Shown here: piece after piece, positions 18,167 to 27,632 of the stretch
Position numbering within the stretch: the first letter of the stretch is position 1
Layout of the letters: each line of letters begins with the position of its first letter
NCBI GenBank assembly: GCA_963728985.1
Contig: CAVSME010000003.1
Coordinates: 124,001-188,000 of the forward strand
Length of the DNA: 64,000 nt
From: DASXAI01 sp963728985
Lineage (GTDB): Bacteria > Actinomycetota > Acidimicrobiia > Acidimicrobiales > Ilumatobacteraceae
Direction: 5' to 3'
Position numbers and translations under genes: made by a program
The notes under the pieces: model-generated
Told to the model about the DNA's origin: nothing
Database searches by the model: none
The model's input: the letters and a program-made list of their open reading frames with translations, nothing else

Positions 18167-19364
18167 ATGCAGGGTTTGAAGGTGCTCGACGTCAGCATGG
18201 ACCTGGCAGGGGCGTACTGCACCCGCCTGCTGGCGTCGTGCGGGGCCGAGGTGACGCGGGTCGAGCCGCCCGAGGGCGATGCGCTACGGCACCAGCCGCC
18301 GCTGCCGCACGCGCCGGGCGGCACCGCTCGCGTGAGCGCACGGCACGAGCACCTGAACGCGTACAAGCGCGGCATCGCGATCGACACGCGCGACGGCGAG
18401 CGGGCGGCCCGTGCTCGACGCGCTGGTGAGGTCGGCGGCAGTGGTGGTCAGCTCGTGCAACGGCGACCCCGACCGGGCGCTGGCCTTCGAGACCGAAGTC
18501 CGCGCGCTGGCGCCCGACTGCGTCCACGTGGTCACGTCGCCGTTCGGCCTCACCGGTCCCTACGCCTCGTACAAGGGCGGCGAGCTGGTCAACTGGGCGA
18601 TGAGCGGCTTCCTGCAGATCACCGGCGACCCCGACCGCCCGCCTGTCCAGGGCGGCGGGCCGTGGGCCGACTACGCCACCGGGGCCACGGCCGCCGTCGG
18701 CGCCCTTGCCGCCGTGCGCAACGGCGTGGGGCAGCTCGTCGACGTGGGCACGATGGAGGTGATGGCCGCCTTCCACCAGTGGAGCCTCGTGCTGTACACG
18801 CACCAGGGCGTCGTGAAGAAGCGGGCCAGCAACATGCACGCCGAATCGTTCCACCCGATGGGACCGGTGCCGTGCAAGGACGGGTGGGTGGCCATCGGCA
18901 TCGCCTTCGTCCCCCAGTGGGAGGGGATGTGCATCGCCATCGACAAGCCCGAGCTGCTGGTCGACGATCGGTTCCAGAACAACGCCGAGCGCTTCGACAA
19001 CGCTGACGCGTTCAACGCCGAGCTGTTCCCGCGGCTGGCCGAGATCGAGGCCGACGCGCTCGTGGAGATGTTGCAAGAGCACCGAGTGCCGGCCGCAAAG
19101 GTGCTCGATGTCAGGGAGTTCCTGGCGGACCGCCAGGTCGGGGCGCGCCACTTCTGGGAGGAGGTCGAGGTGGCCGGCACCACCGGCGTGCTGCCGTCGA
19201 AGCCCTTCCGCATCCCGACGTCCGATCCGCCGTTCCGCCCCGCACCGACCGTCGGGCGCGACACCGAGGCCATTCTCGCCGAGTTGGGCTACGACGCCGG
19301 CGAGATCGACGCACTGGTGGCGTCGGGGGCGGTCGTCACGGAGACGGTGGGGGTGCAGTCATGA
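18167..19364 (+). pseudogene. CaiB/BaiF (class III) CoA transferase, frameshifted
   Basis: About 398 residues over two frames. The N-terminal 80 residues (MQGLKVLDVSMDLAGAYCTR, EVTRVEPPEGD) are in the frame starting at 18167; from about 18405 the match continues in the +2-shifted frame as LDALVRSAAVVVSS to 19364. The catalytic aspartate motif is present (GQLVDVGTMEV). These enzymes swap CoA between acids without free energy cost. The break lies in a G/C-rich run (GAGCGGGCGGCCCGTG) where one base is gained or lost; as everything else is intact, a sequencing error is as likely as a real pseudogene. Overlaps the next gene by ATGA, so the pair probably forms a heteromer or successive enzymes. Confidence 0.8.
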
Positions 19365-20665
19365 TGCTCGACGGCATCCGCGTGATCGAGTTCTCGATCG
19401 CCTGGGCGGGACCGCTGGCCGGCCGCTTCCTGGGCGACCTCGGCGCCGAGGTCATCAAGGTGGAGCACCCGACCTCGCGGGGCGGCCACCTCCCCGACGA
19501 CCCGAGCTTGCGCGAGCGCGACGGCATCGACGACTGGACGTGGGGCACGCTGCCCGGGCCCATCTTCCGGCCGGGCATCTTCCCCGATGCCGAACCGGGC
19601 GAACAGCCCTGGAACCGCTCGGGCGCGTTCAACAAGATGAACCGCAACAAGCGCAGCCTGTGCATCGATCTGAAGCTGCCGGGCGGCCGTGAGGTCTTCG
19701 ACCGCCTGGTCGCCACCAGCGACGTCGTGCTCAACAACTACAGCCCGCGCGGCGTGCGCAGCCTCGGCATCGACTACGGGTCGCTGGCCACCGTCAATCC
19801 CAACATCATCGCCGTGTCCCTCTCGGGCTTCGGCGCCACCGGGCCCGACCAGACGCGCGTGTCGTGGGGACCGATGCTGGAGGCCCAGTCGGGGCTGGCG
19901 GCGACCACCGGGTATCCCGACCGCGGGCCGCTCAAGATGGGAGCGGCGCTGCCCGACCCGATGGGCGGCGTCCACGGCGCCCTGGCCGTCCTCGCCGCGC
20001 TGTCCGAGCGGGACCGCACGGGGCAGGGCATGAACATCGATGTCTCCCAGCTCGAGGCCTACGCCTCCATCGGCGGCGAGATCTACCTGGCCGCCTCGCT
20101 CACCGGCGAGCCGCCGGCGCGGCGGGCCAACCGATCGCTCGAGCACGCCCCGCAGGGCGTGTACCCGTGTGCCGGCGACGACGCCTGGATCGCCATCACC
20201 GCCGCCTCCGACGACGAGTGGACGCGCCTCGTCGCGGTGATCGGTGACGACTCACTGGGCGGCGCGGAGTTGGGGTCGGTGGCGGCGCGCTTCGACCGCC
20301 ACGACGAGCTCGACAAGGCGATCTCGGCGTGGACGTGCGGGCAGGACAAGTTCGAGCTCACCCACCGCCTGCAGGCGGCAGGGATCACCGCGTTCGCCTC
20401 GATGACCAACCAGGACATCGTGGAGGACGCCCACCTGGCGGCCCGAGGGTTCATGGTGGAGTGGGACCAGCCCGCTGTCGGTGTGCGGAAGTACCCGGGC
20501 TTCCCCATCCACTTCTCCACTCGTCCCGACCTGCCGATGCGGCCCTGCCCCGACCTCGGCCAGGACAACCACTACGTCCTCAACGAGGTGCTCGGCGCGT
20601 CGGCCGAAGACGTCGCCGTGCTGGAGCGCGACAACGTCATCGCCACCGCCCCGCCGACCGCCTGA
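19361..20665 (+). CDS. CaiB/BaiF (class III) CoA transferase
   Basis: A 434-aa class III CoA transferase. It opens with MLDGIRVIEFSIAWAGPLAG and the CoA-site GAEVIKVEHP; NKRSLCIDLK and the SGFGATGP loop follow; the catalytic aspartate is in GMNIDVSQLEAYA (residue ~230). An insertion of about 40 residues after position 45 makes it slightly longer than the usual ~400. The ATG overlaps the previous CoA transferase stop. Two tandem, coupled family III genes next to a ligase and carboxyltransferase suggest a degradation route for an imported organic acid, but the substrate is unknown. Confidence 0.87.
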   Translation: MMLDGIRVIEFSIAWAGPLAGRFLGDLGAEVIKVEHPTSRGGHLPDDPSLRERDGIDDWTWGTLPGPIFRPGIFPDAEPGEQPWNRSGAFNKMNRNKRSLCIDLKLPGGREVFDRLVATSDVVLNNYSPRGVRSLGIDYGSLATVNPNIIAVSLSGFGATGPDQTRVSWGPMLEAQSGLAATTGYPDRGPLKMGAALPDPMGGVHGALAVLAALSERDRTGQGMNIDVSQLEAYASIGGEIYLAASLTGEPPARRANRSLEHAPQGVYPCAGDDAWIAITAASDDEWTRLVAVIGDDSLGGAELGSVAARFDRHDELDKAISAWTCGQDKFELTHRLQAAGITAFASMTNQDIVEDAHLAARGFMVEWDQPAVGVRKYPGFPIHFSTRPDLPMRPCPDLGQDNHYVLNEVLGASAEDVAVLERDNVIATAPPTA

Positions 20666-20680
20666 GCGGCGAGCGCCGGT

Positions 20681-22258
20681 TCACCACGGGTAGTACGCGG
20701 TGACATCGGCGACGAGATCGGCGCCGTTCTGCGTGAACAGGCACACCTTGCCGCCGCTGCCGAGCTTCGAGATCACGAGGTTGGGCCGGCTGTCGTCGGC
20801 CCGCAGGTTGAGCGTCGACGCGAGCGGCCGCGTCTGACCGCACGGCCAGACTGTCACGAACCCGTCCGTGGGCACGTTGGTCCCGGTGACGTTCAGGACC
20901 ACCGCGGCGGCGGCAGCGGGAACCTTCGTGGCGCCCGCGCCGGCCACCGTCAACTCGACCGTGCGGCCCGCCGCCGGGCGCGGCCCCACATAACCGACCT
21001 GACCGGCACCCGTGCGCGTGTCGAGCAACCGCTCCGGAGCCACCGCCACGATCGGCGAGTCCGCCGGGTGGTAGGCGGTGATGTCGGCGATGAGATCGGC
21101 ACCGTTCTGCGTGAACACGCACACCTTCCCGCCGGCGCCGATCTTCGAGATCACCAAGTTCGGTCGGCTGTCATCGGCCCGCAGGTTCAGGCTCGACGCC
21201 AGCGGTCGCGCCTCACCACACGGCCACACGGTGACGAAACCGTCTTCTGGCGCGTTCGTCCCCGTGACGTTCATGACGACCGCGGCGGCATCGGCGGGAA
21301 CGTTCGTGGCGCCGGCGCCCACGACAGTCAGCTCGACGGTCTGCCCGGAAGCCGGGCGCGGCCCCGAATAACCGACCTGACCCGCGCCCGGCCGCGTGTC
21401 CAGCAACCGCTCCGGAGCCAGCGCCACGATCGGCGACCCGCCTGGGTAGTACGCGGTGATGTCGGCGACGAGATCAGCGCCGTTCTGCGTGAACAGGCAC
21501 ACCGTCCCGCCGGCGCCGATCTTCGAGATCACCAAGTTCGGTCGGCTGTCATCGGCCCGCAGGTTCAGGCTCGACGCCAGCGGTCGCGCCTCACCGCACG
21601 GCCACACCGTCACGAACCCGTCGGTCGCCACATTGGTCCCCGTGATGTTCAGCGCCACCGCGGCGGCGTCAGCGGGAACGTTCGTGACCCCTGCCGCCAC
21701 CACGGTCAACTCCACTGTCTGGCCGGCGGTCGGACGCGCTCCCTTGTAGCCGACCTGACCTGCACCAGAGCGGGTGTCGAGCAGTCGCTCGGGGGGCACG
21801 GCCACGATGCTGCGCCGGGTCCACGTCTCGGCTTGGCAGTTCGAGCACGTGGTGCCGGGCACCGGCGTCAGGATGACCTGGGCCGTGCGACCGTCGGCCG
21901 CCATGGCGATGACGATGCCCCCGTCGCCCGCGTAGGGCCCGGTTCCGGGCGGTGAGCACGTGTAGTGCGCGATCGTGCCGCTGTACTGGCCGGGGCTACC
22001 CGCGACCGCGGACACGGCGATGTGCAGGGGCAAGCAGAAGCGCTTGTTGATCCCGACCAACTCGCCGGTGAACGAGTCGGGCCCGGCCGCCACCATCTGC
22101 ACGATCGAGCCGTCGCCCACGTCCCAGGAGCCGGCGAGCGATGACGTCGCATAGCCGACATCGGCCACCGCCGCGCCGGCCGTCGCGACAGCAGCAGCGA
22201 GGAGCGCGACTGCGCTGGCCACAAGGAGGAACCGCCACACACGAGGAAACCAATCCAT
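20681..22258 (-). CDS. Secreted protein with three tandem 126-aa repeats
   Basis: A 525-aa exported protein. The ATG at 22258 begins a signal peptide (basic start, then FLLVASAVALLAAAVATAG). Residues ~35-145 are a unique domain with four cysteines (FCLPLHI, HYTCSPP, GTTCSNC). Residues ~150-525 are three nearly identical 126-aa repeats each starting PERLLDTR.GAGQVGY and containing DGFVTVWPCG, ASSLNLRADDSRPNL and a final ADITAYYP. Related repeats are found in the sortase fusion at 32018. The repeats look like all-beta adhesion or carbohydrate-binding modules, but the function is not known. The cysteine pair per repeat (WPCG, VCLF) may form disulfides. It converges with the CoA transferase gene 15 bp away. 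Confidence 0.8.
   Translation of the reverse strand: MDWFPRVWRFLLVASAVALLAAAVATAGAAVADVGYATSSLAGSWDVGDGSIVQMVAAGPDSFTGELVGINKRFCLPLHIAVSAVAGSPGQYSGTIAHYTCSPPGTGPYAGDGGIVIAMAADGRTAQVILTPVPGTTCSNCQAETWTRRSIVAVPPERLLDTRSGAGQVGYKGARPTAGQTVELTVVAAGVTNVPADAAAVALNITGTNVATDGFVTVWPCGEARPLASSLNLRADDSRPNLVISKIGAGGTVCLFTQNGADLVADITAYYPGGSPIVALAPERLLDTRPGAGQVGYSGPRPASGQTVELTVVGAGATNVPADAAAVVMNVTGTNAPEDGFVTVWPCGEARPLASSLNLRADDSRPNLVISKIGAGGKVCVFTQNGADLIADITAYHPADSPIVAVAPERLLDTRTGAGQVGYVGPRPAAGRTVELTVAGAGATKVPAAAAAVVLNVTGTNVPTDGFVTVWPCGQTRPLASTLNLRADDSRPNLVISKLGSGGKVCLFTQNGADLVADVTAYYPW
20684..21803 (-). repeat. Three in-frame tandem repeats of 378 bp
   Basis: The codons for LLDTR recur at exact 378-bp spacing (same base at 21777, 21399 and 21021). 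Units run about 21803-21426, 21425-21048 and 21047-20684. Units are nearly identical over long stretches (for example the region encoding ADDSRPNLVISKIGAGG), which signals recent duplication or ongoing gene conversion. Confidence 0.85.
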
Positions 22259-22482
22259 CTTCGCGAGCCGCCTCTCACTGTCCCGATGCATCGCGCCATG
22301 CGATATCGCCGGGCAACTACCTAGCAGTCCACCGCCCTGTTGCACCAATTCCGGCATGTGCGCCGGGCATCGCCCGCCCGAATTCCTGCCGATACGGTCT
22401 CCCATGCGCCGCTCTGCACTCCGTCGGTGTTCGGCGGATCACCGACGGTGCGTTCCGCTATCGGGCGGGCGACGGACGATCG

Positions 22483-22965
22483 CTATCGGTTCGAGCTGGA
22501 GAGTGCAGCAGCCAGCTCGGCCCAGTCGGCGGTGGGTACGGTGGCGGCATCAGCCGGTAGCAGCTGGGCGCACACATGGCTGGCGCCGGCGTCGAAGTGG
22601 GCCTGGATGCGCTGCGTTGCCGCGCCGACATCACCGATGGCAACCATGGCGTCCACCAGGCGCTCGCTCCCCCCATCGGCGAAATCCTCGTCCGAGAACC
22701 CGAACCGCTTGATGTTGTTGGCGTAGTTCGGCAGCCGGGCGTACACCTTCATGGCCCTGCGCGCCGTGTCGAGCCCACGCTCGCGATCGGTGTCCAGCAC
22801 GACCATCTGCTCGACGGCCAGGATCGGGTCGGGCCCGAGGATTCTTCGCGCTTCGGCGGTGTGCTCTACGGGCACGAAGTACGGGTGGGCGCCGGCCGTC
22901 TTCTCGGCCGCCAGCTTCAGCATCTTGGGCCCGAGCGCGGCGATCACCGTCGGCGGCCGATCGCG
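22483..22965 (-). pseudogene. LLM-class F420-dependent oxidoreductase, C-terminal remnant (TIGR03620-like)
   Basis: About 160 residues match the C-terminal half of TIGR03620-type luciferase-like F420 oxidoreductases: VIAALGPKMLKLAAEKTAGA, HPYFVPVEHTAEARRILGP, then PNYANNIKRFGF and GGSERLVDAMVAIGD. Family members are about 280-300 aa, so roughly the first 120-130 residues, including the start of the TIM barrel and cofactor site, are gone. Upstream of 22965 the frame has no similarity and the GGDEF-EAL gene ends at 23082. It is therefore a truncated, probably dead gene. The 222 bp between it and the repeat protein (22259-22482) hold no gene or clear signal that I can see. Confidence 0.75.
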
Positions 22966-23081
22966 CATGAGACGGGCCTGCAGCAGCCAATGGGTGCGAA
23001 ACGACCCGTCAGGCGGGCGAATCCGCACCCGTGAACCGATCCGCACCCAACGTTGCCGGTCGCAACCCGGCGGTCACCGGA

Positions 23082-25520
23082 TCAGCCCAGAGCGTCGAGG
23101 GGCCGCGGCTGGCCGAGCAGGTAGCCCTGCGCGAGGCGGCAACCGCGCTCGATCAACCGGCGGTGCTGGAGGTGGGTCTCCACGCCCTCGGCGATGGTGG
23201 CGAGGTTGAGCGACTGGGCCAGGCCCAGCACGGCCGTGACGATGGCATCGGAGTCGGGGTCGCGGCCCAGTCCCTCGATGAACGACCGGTCGATCTTGAG
23301 CAGTTCCACCGGGTAGCGCTTCAGGCTGAGCAGCGACGAGTAGCCGGTGCCGAAGTCGTCGATGGCGAGGTGCACGCCGAGGCCGCGCAGCTCGTCCAAC
23401 ACCCGCCCGGCGCTCTCGGGATCGATCACGAGTGCCGACTCGGTGATCTCCAACCACAGCCGGCCGGGCTCGAGGCCGGCTTCCTCGAGCACCTTGCGCA
23501 CGAGATCCACGGTGTACATCGTGAGCTGGCGGTTGGAGACGTTGACCGACAGGTACATGTGCGACCAACGGGGATTGCCGGCCTGCCAGGCGGCGAACTC
23601 CGACACCGCCCGCTGGAGGACGTAGTCGCCGAGCGGCACGATGAGCCCGCTGCGCTCGGCCACCGGGATGAAGTCCTCGGGCGGGATCCAGCCGTGCACG
23701 TCATGGGGCCAGCGGGCGAGGGCTTCCACGCCGGCGTGGCGACCGGTGACCAGATCGCTGATCGGCTGGTAGTGGACCCGGATGTCGCCCGCGTCGATCG
23801 CGGCGCGCAGCTCGTTCTGGAGGTCGAGGCGCTGACGGATGCGAGCCCCGAGCACCTCGTCGTAGAGCTCGACCCGGCAGCGGCCCTGCTGCTTGGCCCG
23901 GTACATCGCCGTGTCGGCGCTGCGCAGCAGACCTTCGGCGTCGAACGCGGCGTGGTCGCCGACGGCGACGCCGATGCTGGCCGTCACCGCCGCCGTGTGG
24001 CCCGAGTTGAGCCGGGCCGGCTCGCTGATGATCTGGCCGACGCGCCGGCCGACGGCCATGGCGTCCTCGATGTCGTCCACCGCGTCGATGATCACGACGA
24101 ACTCGTCACCGGCGAGCCGACCCACGAGGTCGGGGCGCGGCGAGATGCCGATCAGCCGGCGGGCGATGACGTTGAGGAACTCGTCGCCGCTCACATGGCC
24201 GAGCGTGTCGTTGACCGCCTTGAAGCGGTCGACGTCGATGAACAGCAACCCGACCTGGCCGCCGGCCACGGCGGTGTGGTCCAGGCGGCGCTGGAGCTCG
24301 GCCAGGAGCACACCGCGGTTGGCCAGCCCGGTGAGCGGATCGTGGGTGGCCTGGAACATGAGCTGCAGGTCGGTCTGGCGCTGGCGGGTGATGTCGTTGA
24401 ACGAGCACACGACGCCCTCGATGACCGCGGAACCCCGCAGCCGCAGCGGTTGCGAATTGGTGGAGACCCAGCGCCGGTCGCCGGCGCCGTCGTCGATGCC
24501 GATCACCACATTCAGCTGCGCCACGCCGGTCCGCAGCGCGATCGCGCTGGGGTGGAAGTCGGCGGGCAGCTCGACCCCGTGCTCGTCCACCATCTGCAGC
24601 CGGTTGAGGAGGTCGAGCCCGCTGCTGGCCTCCTGGATCGGCGCGCCGAGCATCGTGCGGGCCGACTGGTTGACCACGACGAGGTTGCCGGCGGCGTCGA
24701 CCATGATGACGCCCTCGTCGAGGGCGTCGACGGTGACCGCGAAGCGCTGCTCGGCGGCGCGGCGCTCGGTCACGTCCCGCAGGATCACCTGGAACGCCGG
24801 TTGCCCGTCCCAGGTGGTGCGCACGCTCGTGGACTCGACGATCAGCTCGGTGCCGTCGCGCCGCATGATGCGGGCCTCGGCCGTCTCCGACACCGCGCCC
24901 GGCCGGTTCAAGCCGGCGATCCGGCCGAGCATGTCGGCTACCGACTCCGGATGCACGAACTCGGTGATCGAGCGCCCGACGATGTCCTCGGCACTACCGA
25001 GCTGCACGAAGTCGACCCCGGCCGGGTTGACGAAGCGCACGATGCCCATCTGGTGGACGACGATGGCATCGGGGCTCAGATCGACGAGCAGCCGGTACCG
25101 ATCGACCAGGTCCCGCAGCGCCGTCTCGGTACCCCGGCGCTCGGTGACGTCGGCGACGACCCCCGACAGCTCACCCGTGGACGGCACCGGCCGAGCGCGG
25201 ATCAGGAGCACCACCTGCTGCCCGTCGCGATCGACCACGGTGCGGTCCAGTTCGAACTCGGCGTAGCGCCACGGGCTGGCCTCGACGCTGGCCAGCACCG
25301 GCTCGAGCAGCCAGCGGCCGTCGACATCGCCGGCGTCGAGCACCAGATCGAATGCGTCGCCGACCGGATCGGACCACCACACCCGATCGGTGAAGGGGTC
25401 GTAGCTCCAGGTCACGAGGCGCCCAGTCACCAGGGCCAGCTCGTGCGCGAGCGAGAGCGCGCTCGCACTCGGCCGGTGACGCCGTCGATCGGAAGGGCCC
25501 ACGGGCCGGGGGTTGCTCAT
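23082..25520 (-). CDS. PAS-PAS-PAS-GGDEF-EAL cyclic-di-GMP protein
   Basis: An 812-aa soluble signalling protein. Three PAS-like regions (about 30-130, 135-255 and 260-385; for example LLVDLSPDAIVVHQMG and VTERR/ITRQR ends) precede a GGDEF domain (about 390-550; HDPLTGLANRGVLLAEL, signature AGDEF) and an EAL domain (about 560-810; GVEALARWPH, SVNVSNRQL, EITESALV, AIDDFGTGYSSL, LKIDRSFI, AEGVET). The GGDEF signature has Ala at the first position, which is tolerated, and the EAL metal ligands are present, so both synthesis and hydrolysis of c-di-GMP are possible. No membrane segments. ATG at 25520 is the first start. Monocistronic. Confidence 0.9.
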   Translation of the reverse strand: MSNPRPVGPSDRRRHRPSASALSLAHELALVTGRLVTWSYDPFTDRVWWSDPVGDAFDLVLDAGDVDGRWLLEPVLASVEASPWRYAEFELDRTVVDRDGQQVVLLIRARPVPSTGELSGVVADVTERRGTETALRDLVDRYRLLVDLSPDAIVVHQMGIVRFVNPAGVDFVQLGSAEDIVGRSITEFVHPESVADMLGRIAGLNRPGAVSETAEARIMRRDGTELIVESTSVRTTWDGQPAFQVILRDVTERRAAEQRFAVTVDALDEGVIMVDAAGNLVVVNQSARTMLGAPIQEASSGLDLLNRLQMVDEHGVELPADFHPSAIALRTGVAQLNVVIGIDDGAGDRRWVSTNSQPLRLRGSAVIEGVVCSFNDITRQRQTDLQLMFQATHDPLTGLANRGVLLAELQRRLDHTAVAGGQVGLLFIDVDRFKAVNDTLGHVSGDEFLNVIARRLIGISPRPDLVGRLAGDEFVVIIDAVDDIEDAMAVGRRVGQIISEPARLNSGHTAAVTASIGVAVGDHAAFDAEGLLRSADTAMYRAKQQGRCRVELYDEVLGARIRQRLDLQNELRAAIDAGDIRVHYQPISDLVTGRHAGVEALARWPHDVHGWIPPEDFIPVAERSGLIVPLGDYVLQRAVSEFAAWQAGNPRWSHMYLSVNVSNRQLTMYTVDLVRKVLEEAGLEPGRLWLEITESALVIDPESAGRVLDELRGLGVHLAIDDFGTGYSSLLSLKRYPVELLKIDRSFIEGLGRDPDSDAIVTAVLGLAQSLNLATIAEGVETHLQHRRLIERGCRLAQGYLLGQPRPLDALG

Positions 25521-25621
25521 CGAGGCACGCGCCGAACTTCCTGCGTTCGGACACGCTTCTACATCGGCACGTCCTTGGCAAGTGTGAGCCTGAGCTCGAT
25601 GTCAGTTTCTCGACCGATCCG

Positions 25622-26800
25622 TCACGCGCCGATCGGCTCGTCCAGCACCACGACCGAGTTGTTGCCGCCCATGCCGATCGACGACTTCAGGACGGGCCCG
25701 CGGACGCGGCGGACCAACCCCGAGACCAAGCGGTCGTGGCCTGCCGCGACCTGTGGCGGCGCCGGGATCCAGCCGCTGTCGTAGGCGAGGCACGTCAGCG
25801 CCACCTCGACGGCGGCGGCGGCACCCTGGCAGTGGCCGGTGAGCGGCTTGAAGGAATAAACGCCGGCGGCAGCGGGCAACATCTCGTCGAACAGCAGCGC
25901 CTCAGCGGTGTCGCACTGGCGCGTTCCCGGGCCATGGGCGTTGAGATAGGCCACGTCGAGCGGGTGCACGCCGGCGCTGGCCAAGCCCGTGGTCCAGCAA
26001 CGGCGCAACTGCTCGTAGCTGGGTTCGATCGAGATGACGTGGTGGGCATCCTGGGTCATGGCGCCGCCCAGCACGTGGGCGTAGCCCCCGTTCGGGACGG
26101 AGGACATCACCATGGCTACCGACGCTTCGCCGACGATGAAGCCACCGCTCCCCTCCTGGAACGGCCGGCACCCGTCGAGCGGGGCCCGATCGGCGACGCA
26201 CACGCCGAGATCCACGAAAGGCTTGATGTTCTCGGGCGTGGCCGAGATGTCCGTCGCCACCACGATGACGTCGGTCGCCATCCCGAAGTCGATCCACTGC
26301 TTGGCCGTGAGCAAGCCGGCATTGCCCGACGCGCACATCGCCGTGACACCCATGCACGGCCCGTGGAAATCGTGCTCGCGCATGATCGTGGTCAGGGGCG
26401 TGGACGGCATCAGCTCGATGAACTGCTTGCGCGTCCGGCGCATGCCGTGCACGAGGTAGAAGTCGCGCCACAGCTCGACCTCGCCGAGCACGATGGCGTG
26501 CACCATGCCCACCACCTCACCCGGCCGCCAACCGCGGTCCGTGGCGTCTTCGAGGGCCTCCCGGACGGCGGCGTGCACCGCCCGCCCGAACCGCCCCCGG
26601 CCGTCGGTCACGTCACCACCGTCGGGCACCGGCGACAGCCAGACCTCGTCGGCGTCGAACGCCGCCCCGAAGCCCGGCGTGAGGCGGCCTGATGGCATAC
26701 CTGACGCCACGCCTTCCCACAGGTACTTCCGGCCCCAGCCGTAGCCGGTTACGGCGCCGATCCCACAGACCGTGGCCGTTCCACTGCTCTTGTGCTGCAT
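25622..26800 (-). CDS. Beta-ketoacyl synthase-family protein
   Basis: A 392-aa thiolase-fold condensing enzyme. The nucleophile C156 is in TAMCASGNAG; the two active-site histidines are in LNAHGPGTRQ and KPLTGHCQGAAAA; the C-terminal SIGMGGNNSVVV closes the fold. The Cys-His-His set is intact, so it should be able to condense acyl thioesters, but sequence around the active site differs from FabF (NAHGPGT rather than EAHGTGT) and no acyl carrier protein or other fatty acid synthesis gene is near, so it may make a specialised lipid or polyketide-like product. Shine-Dalgarno GGAAGGGAGC precedes the ATG at 26800. Confidence 0.83.
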   Translation of the reverse strand: MQHKSSGTATVCGIGAVTGYGWGRKYLWEGVASGMPSGRLTPGFGAAFDADEVWLSPVPDGGDVTDGRGRFGRAVHAAVREALEDATDRGWRPGEVVGMVHAIVLGEVELWRDFYLVHGMRRTRKQFIELMPSTPLTTIMREHDFHGPCMGVTAMCASGNAGLLTAKQWIDFGMATDVIVVATDISATPENIKPFVDLGVCVADRAPLDGCRPFQEGSGGFIVGEASVAMVMSSVPNGGYAHVLGGAMTQDAHHVISIEPSYEQLRRCWTTGLASAGVHPLDVAYLNAHGPGTRQCDTAEALLFDEMLPAAAGVYSFKPLTGHCQGAAAAVEVALTCLAYDSGWIPAPPQVAAGHDRLVSGLVRRVRGPVLKSSIGMGGNNSVVVLDEPIGA

Positions 26801-26898
26801 CTGAGTGAGCTCCCTTCCATTGTCGTGCTCATGTACAGGACGAGCATGCGGGATCGTCCATCACGGGACCAGCTGATGTAGTCGATACAGTCCGCGCC

Positions 26899-27222
26899 AT
26901 GGACCCCCGGTTCGACCTCGGGAGCGAGGATGGCGCGGTGGTGTTGCGCATCAGCGGTGAGCTCGACATCGCCGTCGAGGACGACGCGGTCAGTGCCGTC
27001 GCACGCGCATTCGCGACCGTTCCACCGCCCTCCCATCTCGTCCTCGACCTGTCGGCCGTCGAGTTCATGGACTCGAGTGGCCTGCGCGCCCTCCTGCGCA
27101 TGCACAACCAGCACGGCGGCCAGATCCGGCTCGGGCCTGTGTCGGACGTCGTGGAGCGCTTGCTCGAGCTGACCGGGACCGTCGAGCTGTTCGCACCCGA
27201 CAAGGGACACGGGGAGGCATGA
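26899..27222 (+). CDS. STAS-domain anti-sigma factor antagonist
   Basis: A 107-aa single STAS domain of the SpoIIAA/RsbV type. The phosphorylation site is in VEFMDSSGLRALL (S59/S60), and the strand VVLRISGELDIAVED matches the family's opening. When unphosphorylated it would bind the HATPase anti-sigma factor encoded next and release a sigma factor. The next gene overlaps by 4 bp (ATGA), so the two are made together. The start is the only ATG before the first strand. Confidence 0.9.
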   Translation: MDPRFDLGSEDGAVVLRISGELDIAVEDDAVSAVARAFATVPPPSHLVLDLSAVEFMDSSGLRALLRMHNQHGGQIRLGPVSDVVERLLELTGTVELFAPDKGHGEA

Positions 27223-27632
27223 GCGAGTTGGGCGGGCCCGACCTCGGCACGAAGGACCGCTCTATGGCGGTGTTCGACCGCCGGGTCGAGAGCGCGTCCG
27301 AGGCCCGCACCTGGCTCGGGTCGTTCCTGAACGAGCGCGACGTCGACGACGCCACGGCGGGCGACGCCGCGCTCGTCGTGAGCGAGCTCATCACCAACGC
27401 GTTGCGCCACGGCGCCGGGCCCACGGTCCTCCGGGCAGCGTTGACGGCCACCGTGGTGCAGCTGTCGGTCACCGACTCGGGCGACGGCGAGCCGCGGATG
27501 CTGCCACCCGAACCGGGCCGGGTCGGTGGCCTGGGGCTGGTCGTGGTGGACCGGCTGACGACGGAATGGGGGGTCGCGCCCTTCCGGGGCGGCAAGACCG
27601 TGTGGGCGCTGCTGGCCCGACCCGCGTCATGA
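27219..27632 (+). CDS. RsbW-type ATP-binding anti-sigma factor / serine kinase
   Basis: A 137-aa GHKL ATPase of the HATPase_c_2 class. The N-box is visible in LVVSELITNALRHGA, the G1 box in SVTDSGDGEP and the G2 region in GRVGGLGLVVVDRL. It would phosphorylate the STAS protein and sequester a sigma factor. Overlaps both neighbours by ATGA in a coupled STAS-HATPase-SpoIIE operon. The N-terminal ~30 residues before EARTWLGSFL are poorly conserved; an internal start at the ATG near 27264 is possible. Confidence 0.88.
   Translation: MSELGGPDLGTKDRSMAVFDRRVESASEARTWLGSFLNERDVDDATAGDAALVVSELITNALRHGAGPTVLRAALTATVVQLSVTDSGDGEPRMLPPEPGRVGGLGLVVVDRLTTEWGVAPFRGGKTVWALLARPAS

Noticed and set aside
25532..25550. 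Inverted repeat CCGAAC/GTTCGG upstream of the GGDEF-EAL gene as operator
   Set aside because: Arms of only 6 bp with a 7-nt loop are expected by chance in this GC content, and no regulator is linked.
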